Assembly: GCA_041744735.1 (NCBI GenBank)
Contig: JBGTKH010000079.1
Span: 1 to 5,910 of the forward strand
Direction of reading: 5' to 3'
DNA length: 5,910 nt
DNA from: JBGTKH01 sp041744735
Lineage (GTDB): Bacteria; Planctomycetota; Planctomycetia; Pirellulales; Pirellulaceae
Shown: in pieces, positions 1 through 3,964 of the stretch
Position numbering within the stretch: position 1 is the stretch's first letter
How the letters are laid out: each line of letters starts with the position of its first letter
The notes under the pieces: model-generated
Seen by the model: the letters and a program-made list of their open reading frames with translations, nothing else
Database searches by the model: none
Told to the model about the DNA's origin: nothing
Made by a program: the position numbers and the translations under genes

Positions 1-285
1 CTGCTCGGCGTGCTTCAGCGCCTCCCACGCGCGGTCGATGTCCATTTCGTTGCAGCGGGCCAGTCCGCAGATCGTGGTGCCGCGGATGTTGGCGGCGATT
101 TCTCGCACCGACTCAAAGTCGCCGGGGGAAGCGATCGGGAAGCCGGCTTCGATGATGTCCACGCCCAGGTCGACCAGCGCCTGGGCGAGTTCCATCTTTT
201 CATGCAGGTTCATACTCGCGCCCGGCGATTGCTCGCCGTCGCGGAGCGTCGTGTCGAAGATTTTGATGCGTCGGTTTTCGGTCAT
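1..285 (-). CDS. leuA: 2-isopropylmalate synthase, N-terminal 95 residues (runs off left edge)
   Basis: Catalyses the first committed step of leucine synthesis: 2-oxoisovalerate plus acetyl-CoA to 2-isopropylmalate, in the cytoplasm. Reading from the ATG at 285, the protein opens MTENRRIKIFDTTLRDGEQS; the DTTLRDGEQSPG box (residues 11-22) is the HMGL-like/DRE-TIM metallolyase signature, with R15 and D16 as the catalytic Arg and metal-binding Asp. The stretch around residues 36-55 (LVDLGVDIIEAGFP...SPGDFE) matches LeuA strand/helix 2 and favours LeuA over citramalate or homocitrate synthase, although these relatives share the fold. Family members are usually above 500 residues, so most of the gene lies outside. 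Upstream there is only a weak AAGG (296-299) as ribosome-binding site. The gene sits behind a leucine leader-peptide attenuator (444-570), which supports both the leucine assignment and regulation by Leu-tRNA charging. Confidence 0.93.
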   Translation of the reverse strand, partial: MTENRRIKIFDTTLRDGEQSPGASMNLHEKMELAQALVDLGVDIIEAGFPIASPGDFESVREIAANIRGTTICGLARCNEMDIDRAWEALKHAEQ

Positions 286-443
286 GTGGAAGTTGCCTTG
301 ATTGATGAGTGATTTGTTTAGCCGCGTGACGAAACTCAGCGCCGGCTCGTGGCCGGCGTGCGCAACAACAACCGCGCCCTCGGACCGAGGCATGAATAGC
401 GGCGTTTCTGTGTGAAACCAGGCATTGCTTCAACTCATCAACG
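286..443 (-). other. leuA untranslated region downstream of the attenuator, with two GC-rich palindromes
   Basis: About 158 nt separate the terminator T-tract from the leuA ATG. No convincing gene is present; a 77-codon open frame across 433-200 overlaps leuA in another frame, is Cys/Arg-rich and resembles nothing. Two palindromes are visible. One is GCCGGC-TCGTG-GCCGGC at 341-357 (6-bp stem, 5-nt loop). The other is CCTCGG-A-CCGAGG at 378-390, whose loop is too small to close fully. The second repeats the core arms of the attenuator terminator (CCTCGG/CCGAGG). They could fold the message 5' of leuA, but no function is shown. Confidence 0.4.
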
Positions 444-473
444 AAAAAACCCCGAGGGTTTTCGGCCTCGGGG
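444..473 (-). terminator. Attenuator: intrinsic terminator (segments 3:4) of the leu leader
   Basis: On the minus strand CCCCGAGG (473-466), an 8-nt loop CCGAAAAC and CCTCGGGG (457-450) form a perfect 8-bp, mostly G-C stem, followed at once by six T (449-444). This is a classical Rho-independent terminator. It lies 38 nt after the stop codon of the Leu-rich leader peptide and 158 nt before leuA. It could also serve as the end of the rpmJ-rplQ transcript, because no other terminator is evident between rplQ and leuA. The competing fold described at 464-518 makes attenuation the better reading. Confidence 0.9.
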
Positions 474-518
474 CATGTTTGTCTATTCCGTCAAACTGCG
501 TGCATGACCCCTACGGCC
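464..518 (-). promoter_or_regulatory. Antiterminator of the leu attenuator (segments 2:3)
   Basis: Segment 2 on the minus strand is GGCCGTAGGGGTCATG (518-503), and segment 3 is CATGCCCCGAGGCC (477-464). They pair as GGCC:GGCC, GGGG:CCCC and CATG:CATG: 12 Watson-Crick pairs broken by a small internal loop (GTA opposite GA) and one bulged T. Segment 3 contains the whole 5' arm of the terminator stem (473-466), so the 2:3 and 3:4 structures exclude each other. The leader-peptide stop codon (513-511) lies inside segment 2. A ribosome that finishes the peptide would mask segment 2 and let the terminator form. Confidence 0.85.
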
Positions 519-557
519 TACCGTTGGTAAGCGTCAGCAATAGCAGCGGCAGTAGGG
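509..557 (-). promoter_or_regulatory. Pause/anti-antiterminator hairpin of the leu leader (segments 1:2)
   Basis: Segment 1 on the minus strand is CCCTACTGCC (557-548), within leader codons 5-8 and spanning the first two Leu codons. It pairs with GGCCGTAGGG (518-509) in segment 2 with 9 of 10 positions matched. If no ribosome stalls on the leader, 1:2 would form and segment 3 would be left free for the terminator. If a ribosome stalls on the Leu codons, segment 1 is covered, 2:3 forms and leuA is transcribed. Confidence 0.78.
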
Positions 558-570
558 ATGTGGTGGTCAT
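511..570 (-). CDS. leuL: Leucine leader peptide (19 residues) controlling leuA
   Basis: The peptide reads MTTTSLLPLLLLTLTNGRP and ends at TAG (513-511). Seven of 19 residues are leucine (codons 6, 7, 9-12 and 14), and the codons are CTA, CTG, CTG, CTA, TTG, CTG, CTT. CTA, usually rare in GC-rich genomes, appears twice, which would sharpen sensing of charged Leu-tRNA. There are no Ile or Val residues, so the switch appears specific for leucine. The Leu run sits so that a ribosome stalled at codons 6-12 covers segment 1 and leaves segment 2 (518-503) just free. I see no clear Shine-Dalgarno before the ATG; initiation may be leader-specific or coupled to a 12-codon ORF that overlaps it by ATGA (605-567). 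Its role is cis-regulatory; the peptide itself probably has no function. The symbol is by analogy to enterobacterial leuL, not sequence homology. Confidence 0.87.
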   Translation of the reverse strand: MTTTSLLPLLLLTLTNGRP

Positions 571-605
571 GAGTAGCGGAATTCGTGAGAATTCCCGGGT
601 TTCAT
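567..605 (-). CDS. Possible 12-codon upstream ORF overlapping the leader peptide start
   Basis: From ATG at 605 the frame reads MKPGNSHEFRYS and stops at TGA (569-567). That stop overlaps the start codon of the Leu-rich leader peptide as ATGA. It runs through the palindrome at 578-595. ATGA overlap is the usual arrangement for translational coupling, which could explain how a leader peptide without an obvious ribosome-binding site is initiated. No Shine-Dalgarno is visible for this ORF either, and a 12-codon frame can arise by chance, so this is only a candidate. Confidence 0.25.
   Translation of the reverse strand: MKPGNSHEFRYS
578..595. repeat. Perfect palindrome GGAATTC-GTGA-GAATTCC just 5' of the leader peptide
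   Basis: Seven-base arms flank a 4-base spacer, lying 8-25 nt upstream of the leader ATG in the minus-strand transcript. As RNA it gives a 7-bp hairpin with loop UCAC that could affect translation initiation of the leader. As DNA it could be an operator half-site pair, although it lies about 80 nt downstream of the predicted -10 (677-682), which is far for a simple repressor. Confidence 0.45.
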
Positions 606-613
606 GAATAGTT

Positions 614-633
614 CCGAAGTTTCACAACTTCGG
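614..633. repeat. Perfect inverted repeat CCGAAGTT-TCAC-AACTTCGG in the leu leader
   Basis: An 8-bp stem with a 4-nt loop (GUGA in the minus-strand RNA), near the 5' end of the predicted leader. It is not a minus-strand terminator because no T-run follows on that strand. On the plus strand the next sequence includes GGTTTTGTTTTTT, but starting some 5 nt past the stem and with no plus-strand gene to end. It may be a stability hairpin or one copy of a dispersed genomic palindrome. Confidence 0.5.
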
Positions 634-676
634 CTACGGTTTTGTTTTTTGTACTTCCCACAGATTCACTATGACG

Positions 677-705
677 AGTCTACGAGACCGGTGCCGGCGG
701 GTCAA
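677..705 (-). promoter_or_regulatory. Predicted sigma-70-type promoter for the leu leader and leuA
   Basis: Minus strand: -35 TTGACC (705-700), exactly 17-bp spacer, -10 TAGACT (682-677). This matches 5 of 6 bases of TTGACA and 4 of 6 of TATAAT. Transcription would begin near 670, giving a leader of about 385 nt that contains both hairpins, the leader peptide and the attenuator before leuA. It lies only about 30 nt beyond the rplQ stop codon. Confidence 0.65.
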
Positions 706-734
706 GCTCACGCTGGATAGTGGACGGTCTACGA

Positions 735-1376
735 TTACTCGTCTGGCTTGGCTTCGGATTCGGCAGGGGCGTCGGCTGAAGTTGCCGCGGCCGGCTGTTT
801 CTGTGCCCGGTCGTCGTCGGCGAAGGCCGGCTTTTCGCTGCGCTGGATTACGCGTTCGTGAGTGCCGACCAGTTCCAAAATCGCTCTCGTTCCGGCGTCA
901 CCCAGACGCGGCTTGGCCAATCGCAATACGCGAGTGTAACCACCGTTGCGTTCGGTGAATCGCGGAGCCACGTCATCGAACAGGATTCGGACCGCTTGTT
1001 TGTCGCCGAGCAACTGCAACGCGCGGCGCCGCGCGGTGACGGCCGGGGCCATGGCGTTAGCCCACTCGCGCCATTGCGGGCTCTTCCGCCATTCTTTCCA
1101 GTCCTCGCTGCCACGCTCGGCATCCACGGCGAACTCTTCCGCTTTCCCTTGATGATCCAAAGCGCGGCGGGCGATGGTGATGCATTTCTCCACGAGCGAC
1201 CGCACTTCTTTGGCCTTCTCCAACGTCGTGACGATGCGACCTTTGACCTTCGGTGCATTGTCGTCGTCTTCCGCGTCGCGTTCGGTCAGGAACAAAGCGC
1301 TGGCCAAATTGCGCAACATGGCGCGGCGGTGGCTGGCACTGCGGCCGAGTCTTCGGCTTCGTCTTCTGTGTCGCAT
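735..1376 (-). CDS. rplQ: 50S ribosomal protein L17 (bL17), enlarged
   Basis: Component of the large ribosomal subunit near the exit tunnel. The N-terminus MRHRRRSRRLGRSASHRRAM (residues 1-20) is diagnostic, followed by RNLASALF, then RIVTTLEKAKEVRSLVEKCITIARR (47-71), and the C-terminal core VRILFDDVAPRF...GGYTRVLRLAKPRLGDAGTRAILELVG (129-171). At 213 residues it is far longer than the roughly 120-130 of typical L17. Three additions account for this: an acidic insert around residues 34-46 (DAEDDDNAPKVKG), a Trp/Glu/Lys-rich insert at about 73-112 with four tryptophans (93, 96, 102, 105), and an Ala/Glu-rich acidic tail from about 172. I recall similar inserts in planctomycete L17, but this needs an alignment. 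The gene starts 27 nt after rpoA in the same operon. The ribosome-binding site is poor, suggesting reinitiation after rpoA. Confidence 0.95.
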   Translation of the reverse strand: MRHRRRSRRLGRSASHRRAMLRNLASALFLTERDAEDDDNAPKVKGRIVTTLEKAKEVRSLVEKCITIARRALDHQGKAEEFAVDAERGSEDWKEWRKSPQWREWANAMAPAVTARRRALQLLGDKQAVRILFDDVAPRFTERNGGYTRVLRLAKPRLGDAGTRAILELVGTHERVIQRSEKPAFADDDRAQKQPAAATSADAPAESEAKPDE

Positions 1377-1403
1377 GGTGATTACCGGGGCGTGTAAGGT
1401 TTG

Positions 1404-2393
1404 TTAGCGGGCTACGCGGGCGGGCGCCAAACGCATGCCTAGGTGCAAGTTTAGCTCGCTCAGTTTCTCTTTAACTTCGTTCAGCGTCGTCTCGCCGAAG
1501 TTGCGGACTTCCAGCAACTGGTCCTCGGTCCGTTGGACCAAATCGCGGACGAAGTTGATGTTCTCGGACTCCAAACAATTGGAGGCCCGCACGGACAATT
1601 TCAACTCGGCTAGGCTCATGTTCAGCTTCGCTTCGAGCATTGCGTCGACGCCGCCGCCGCCGCGCGCCTGCGAATGCACGCGCGGCCCGAGTTCCGCGTA
1701 CTGCACGAACGGGTTCAGGTGCTTGCGGAAAATCTTGGCCGATTCCACTAACGCCATTTCGGGGTCGATCGAACCGTTGGTCCAGATCTCCAGCGTCAGT
1801 TTGTCGTAATTTGTTTTCTGGCCCACGCGGGTCTCTTCGATGTCGAACCGCACGCGAGTGACCGGGCTGTACACGGCGTCGATTGGGATGATACCGATCT
1901 CGTGTTCGGCCGTACTGTGTTCGGTCGAAGGTACGTAACCGCGGCCGTTCTCGACCACCATCTCCATCATGAATGGGACGTTGTCGGTGAGCGTGGCCAG
2001 TACGTGCTGACGGTTGATGATGTCGACGTCGGCGTCGGTTTGGATATCGGCGCCGGTGATTGGGCCGGCGGAGTTTTTTTCAACGGTGATCACGCGCGTC
2101 GATTCGCTGTGATTCTTGACTACCAGCGACTTGACGTTCAGCACAATGTCGGTCACGTCCTCCAACACGCCGGGGATCGTGGTGAATTCGTGTTGGGCGC
2201 CGCGGATTTTGATCTGCGTGACCGCACTTCCTTCGAGGCTGGACAGCAGAACCCGCCGCAGGCTGTTGCCGATCGTGACGCCGAAGCCGCGCTCGAACGG
2301 CTCGGCGATGAATTTTCCGTAGGTTGACGACAAGGTTGCCGCGTCACACGTGACTACGCTGGGAAGCTCTAGGCCACGCCATCGAATATGCAT
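1404..2393 (-). CDS. rpoA: DNA-directed RNA polymerase subunit alpha
   Basis: Scaffold for RNA polymerase assembly and, through its C-terminal domain, contact point for UP elements and activators. The 329-residue product has the usual length. The N-terminal dimerisation domain spans about 1-232, with the conserved FERGFGVTIGNSLRRVLLSS block (residues 33-52) and EHEIGIIPIDAVYSPVTRV (163-181). A Gly-rich linker (about 233-258, GGGG at 245-248) leads to the C-terminal domain at about 259-323. R269, N272 and C273 there correspond to E. coli R265, N268 and C269, which bind DNA, so UP-element recognition should be intact. The start at 2393 is supported by GGAG about 9 nt upstream in TATGGAGACTTGCG and by the MHIRWRGLEL opening. 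It follows rpsK directly: rpsD, which often lies between them, is absent. Confidence 0.98.
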   Translation of the reverse strand: MHIRWRGLELPSVVTCDAATLSSTYGKFIAEPFERGFGVTIGNSLRRVLLSSLEGSAVTQIKIRGAQHEFTTIPGVLEDVTDIVLNVKSLVVKNHSESTRVITVEKNSAGPITGADIQTDADVDIINRQHVLATLTDNVPFMMEMVVENGRGYVPSTEHSTAEHEIGIIPIDAVYSPVTRVRFDIEETRVGQKTNYDKLTLEIWTNGSIDPEMALVESAKIFRKHLNPFVQYAELGPRVHSQARGGGGVDAMLEAKLNMSLAELKLSVRASNCLESENINFVRDLVQRTEDQLLEVRNFGETTLNEVKEKLSELNLHLGMRLAPARVAR

Positions 2394-2422
2394 CGCAAGT
2401 CTCCATAGAAACCGCGGACCCC

Positions 2423-2440
2423 GGCGGAAACTTTCCGGCC
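2423..2440. repeat. Near-palindrome in the rpsK-rpoA spacer
   Basis: GGCGGAAA-C-TTTCCGGCC lies in the 81-nt gap between rpsK and rpoA, about 30 nt before the rpoA start. With one bulge the arms pair as GGC/GCC plus GG/CC. No T-run follows on either strand, so it is not a terminator. It might be a processing or translation-control hairpin where rpsD is missing, but this is weak. Confidence 0.3.
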
Positions 2441-2474
2441 GGCGACCGCGCGATAATTGATGTGCCGAGTGTCG

Positions 2475-2861
2475 TTACACACGCCGTTTCTTCGGCGGAC
2501 GGCAACCGTTGTGGGGAATGGGGGTGCAATCCTCGATTGTCTTGACGGTCAGGCCCGCGGCCTGCAACGCAGTAATCGCACTTTCGCGGCCGGAGCCCGG
2601 CCCTTTGACCCGCACGTCCACTTCCTTCATTCCGAATTTGATGGCCTTCTCGGCCGCTTGTGTCGCAGCCATCTGGCCGGCGAACGGCGTGCTCTTGCGG
2701 CTTCCTTTGAAACCGCTGGTGCCGGCACTGGCCCAGCACAACGTGTCGCCTTTGGTATCCGTGATCGTCACAGTTGTGTTGTTGAACGTGGCGCGGATGT
2801 GCGCGACGCCCGCCGTCACGTTGCGACGAGCCTTCTTCTTTTTCGTAGTCGTCTTGGCCAC
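2475..2861 (-). CDS. rpsK: 30S ribosomal protein S11 (uS11)
   Basis: Platform protein of the small subunit, contacting 16S rRNA near the mRNA exit (E) site. The 128 residues match the usual length. A Lys/Arg-rich N-terminus (KTTTKKKKARRN, 3-14) is followed by AHIRATFNNTTVTITDTKGD (20-39), GFKGSRKSTPFAGQMAA (50-66) and the conserved C-terminus HNGCRPPKKRRV. The start codon is GTG at 2861. It is fixed by AGGGAG 10 nt upstream and by alignment of the N-terminus with the family. It lies between rpsM (73-nt gap) and rpoA (81-nt gap); these are rather loose spacings for a ribosomal operon. Confidence 0.97.
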   Translation of the reverse strand: MAKTTTKKKKARRNVTAGVAHIRATFNNTTVTITDTKGDTLCWASAGTSGFKGSRKSTPFAGQMAATQAAEKAIKFGMKEVDVRVKGPGSGRESAITALQAAGLTVKTIEDCTPIPHNGCRPPKKRRV

Positions 2862-2934
2862 CGGCTATGAACTCCCTGATCAATGTTCCCTGACAATTAC
2901 TTCTACTTCGTGACGGATTGTTTTGCTAACAAAG

Positions 2935-3318
2935 TTAGCGCAGATCCTTAACGCCCTTCTTGCCGGCGACCGTCTTCTTGGGTCCCTTGCGAGTGCGAGC
3001 GTTGGTGCGCGTCCGCTGGCCTCTCACCGGCAAACCCAAACGATGCCGGATGCCGCGGTAGCACTTGATGTCCCGCAGCCGCGTGATATTCTGTTGCACT
3101 TGGCGGCGAAGCGGACCTTCGACCGTATAGTCCCGCTCCAACAACACCGACAGCCGGCCCAATTCGTCGTCGGCCAATTCGCGGGCTTTTTTCTGCGGAT
3201 TGATCCCGGCCTTGTGGCAAAGTTCACGAGCAACCTTCGGCCCGACGCCGTACAAGTACCCCAGCGAAATATGGGTCGGCTTGTCGTTCGGAATATCAAC
3301 ACCCAACAAACGCGGCAT
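2935..3318 (-). CDS. rpsM: 30S ribosomal protein S13 (uS13)
   Basis: Small-subunit head protein that makes intersubunit bridges with the large subunit and contacts the P-site tRNA. The N-terminus MPRLLGVDIPNDK and the SLGYLYGVGPKVARELC helix-two-turn-helix region (18-34) are typical. The C-terminal signature, CYRGIRHRLGLPVRGQRTRT followed by NARTRKGPKK, starts around residue 86, and the basic tail that reaches the decoding centre follows. Length is 127 against about 118-126 in other bacteria. AGGGAG lies 9 nt upstream of the ATG. That ribosome-binding segment (CAGGGAGTCAT) is nearly identical to the one before rpsK (CAGGGAGTTCAT). It follows rpmJ by 46 nt in the same operon. Confidence 0.97.
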   Translation of the reverse strand: MPRLLGVDIPNDKPTHISLGYLYGVGPKVARELCHKAGINPQKKARELADDELGRLSVLLERDYTVEGPLRRQVQQNITRLRDIKCYRGIRHRLGLPVRGQRTRTNARTRKGPKKTVAGKKGVKDLR

Positions 3319-3364
3319 AGCTGATGACTCCCTGAGAAATCGTAACCCGTGTCACTATAAGACG

Positions 3365-3478
3365 TTAGCCTTGCCGCTGCTTGTGTCGCGGATTGCTGCA
3401 CACGACGTACACGCGTCCTTTGCGACGTACGATTTTGCAGTTCTCGCAAACTCTCTTCACGCTGGCGCGGACTTTCAT
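3365..3478 (-). CDS. rpmJ: 50S ribosomal protein L36 (bL36), zinc-binding form
   Basis: The smallest large-subunit protein, binding 23S rRNA through a zinc ribbon. The 37 residues start MKVRASVKRVCENCKIVRRK and contain the full zinc set C11, C14, C27 and H32, so this is the C+ (zinc-dependent) form. A longer in-frame start at 3601 would add an unrelated 41-residue extension and is rejected, because the family begins MKVR. The ribosome-binding site is weak (GAGAG in CCGAGAGCCTGCC). It is the first gene of the minus-strand operon, with its own promoter about 45 nt upstream (3523-3552). The usual preceding genes secY, adk, map and infA are not present. Confidence 0.97.
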   Translation of the reverse strand: MKVRASVKRVCENCKIVRRKGRVYVVCSNPRHKQRQG

Positions 3479-3522
3479 GGCAGGCTCTCGGCGAATTGCG
3501 GTGCAATGTGGCAAAGCGAGTG

Positions 3523-3552
3523 AGTATAAGCGGTTCCGGTCGATGAGTTCAA
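3523..3552 (-). promoter_or_regulatory. Predicted sigma-70-type promoter for the rpmJ-rpsM-rpsK-rpoA-rplQ operon
   Basis: Minus strand: -35 TTGAAC (3552-3547), 18-bp spacer, -10 TATACT (3528-3523). This is 4 of 6 and 5 of 6 to consensus. Transcription would start near 3516, leaving a 5' untranslated region of roughly 38 nt before rpmJ. Everything upstream on this strand is a plus-strand remnant, so the operon seems to begin here. Confidence 0.65.
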
Positions 3553-3570
3553 GGCCCGAACAAGAGATTT

Positions 3571-3861
3571 TTGAATTGCAGGCAAAACGGCCGCCCAACA
3601 AATCGCCTTGGGGCAGCCATGAACAATGTGAGCCTGGTCAATCTGCAACTGGGCGAAGGCCAGCAGCAAACGACTGACGTGACATTTTCGCTGGCAGACT
3701 GGAGCGACGAAATGGACCAGTCCGGCGCTTTTGTTGATACGGCCGCATTGACTCAGCTTGATTTGGTGATTACTTGCGACACGGCGGTCGGTGTGTTTGA
3801 AGAAATGGCCCGCGACGTTCGTCATCTCGCCCAGCAAAGGAATCGGACTTCGGAACCTTAA
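3571..3861 (+). pseudogene. Remnant of a glycosyltransferase (family 9 / TPR-GT-like) C-terminal region
   Basis: A 96-codon open frame, beginning at a TTG with no ribosome-binding site (an internal ATG lies at 3619). Two segments resemble the C-terminal half of ADP-heptose/TPR-type glycosyltransferases. NNVSLVNLQLGEGQQQ resembles the 'GVxLxSLQKGPGxEQ' strand. SDEMDQSGAFVDTAALTQLD followed by LVITCDTAV resembles the 'D-SG-F-DTAAVM--LDLVITxDTAVAHLAGALG' nucleotide-sugar site. After TAV the expected HLAGALG-PVW motif is absent and the frame ends in an unrelated tail (GVFEEMARDV...). An in-frame stop at 3544-3546 cuts it off upstream. I infer a decayed fragment, probably non-functional. The antisense frame (3867-3475) is open too, but resembles nothing and covers the rpmJ promoter. 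The family match is from memory of motifs and needs a profile search. Confidence 0.45.
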
Positions 3862-3964
3862 GGCCAAAGGCGGGTTAAAACATAGCGTTGCGTCGAATTC
3901 CGACAGTCACTTTTGCCGCGGTTCTGCGGCGCGTTTGTCCTTTGCAAACCAAGGAGATCATGAC
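3862..3964 (+). other. Upstream region of the beta-propeller gene
   Basis: No convincing -35/-10 pair is visible here. A short inverted repeat GCCGC-GGTTCT-GCGGC lies at 3915-3930. A strong Shine-Dalgarno AAGGAG at 3951-3956 sits 8 nt before the ATG at 3965. An earlier ATG at 3960 leads to a stop after ten codons and is not the start. Confidence 0.5.

Noticed and set aside
286..570. T-box or metabolite riboswitch as the leuA leader
   Set aside because: No T-box consensus (AGGGUGGNACCGCG-type) is visible. The Leu-codon run, the stop codon in segment 2 and the alternative stems explain the leader without it.
614..646. Plus-strand intrinsic terminator (hairpin followed by TTTTGTTTTTT)
   Set aside because: The T-rich run does not follow the stem directly, and no plus-strand gene lies upstream to be terminated. 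I keep it only as an inverted repeat.
858..1397. 179-codon plus-strand open frame
   Set aside because: It is antisense to rplQ, which matches L17 along its whole core. It has no recognisable motif or ribosome-binding site.
1902..2327. 141-codon plus-strand open frame
   Set aside because: It is antisense to rpoA, and the composition (Val/Asp/Gly-rich) is explained by complementing conserved alpha-subunit codons.
3475..3867. 130-codon minus-strand open frame upstream of rpmJ
   Set aside because: It overlaps the rpmJ start and promoter, resembles no family, and is antisense to the glycosyltransferase-like remnant, whose motifs read on the plus strand.
3791..3964. Upstream extension of the beta-propeller frame to 3791
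   Set aside because: The extra 58 residues would bury the signal peptide, and AAGGAG at 3951-3956 points to the ATG at 3965.
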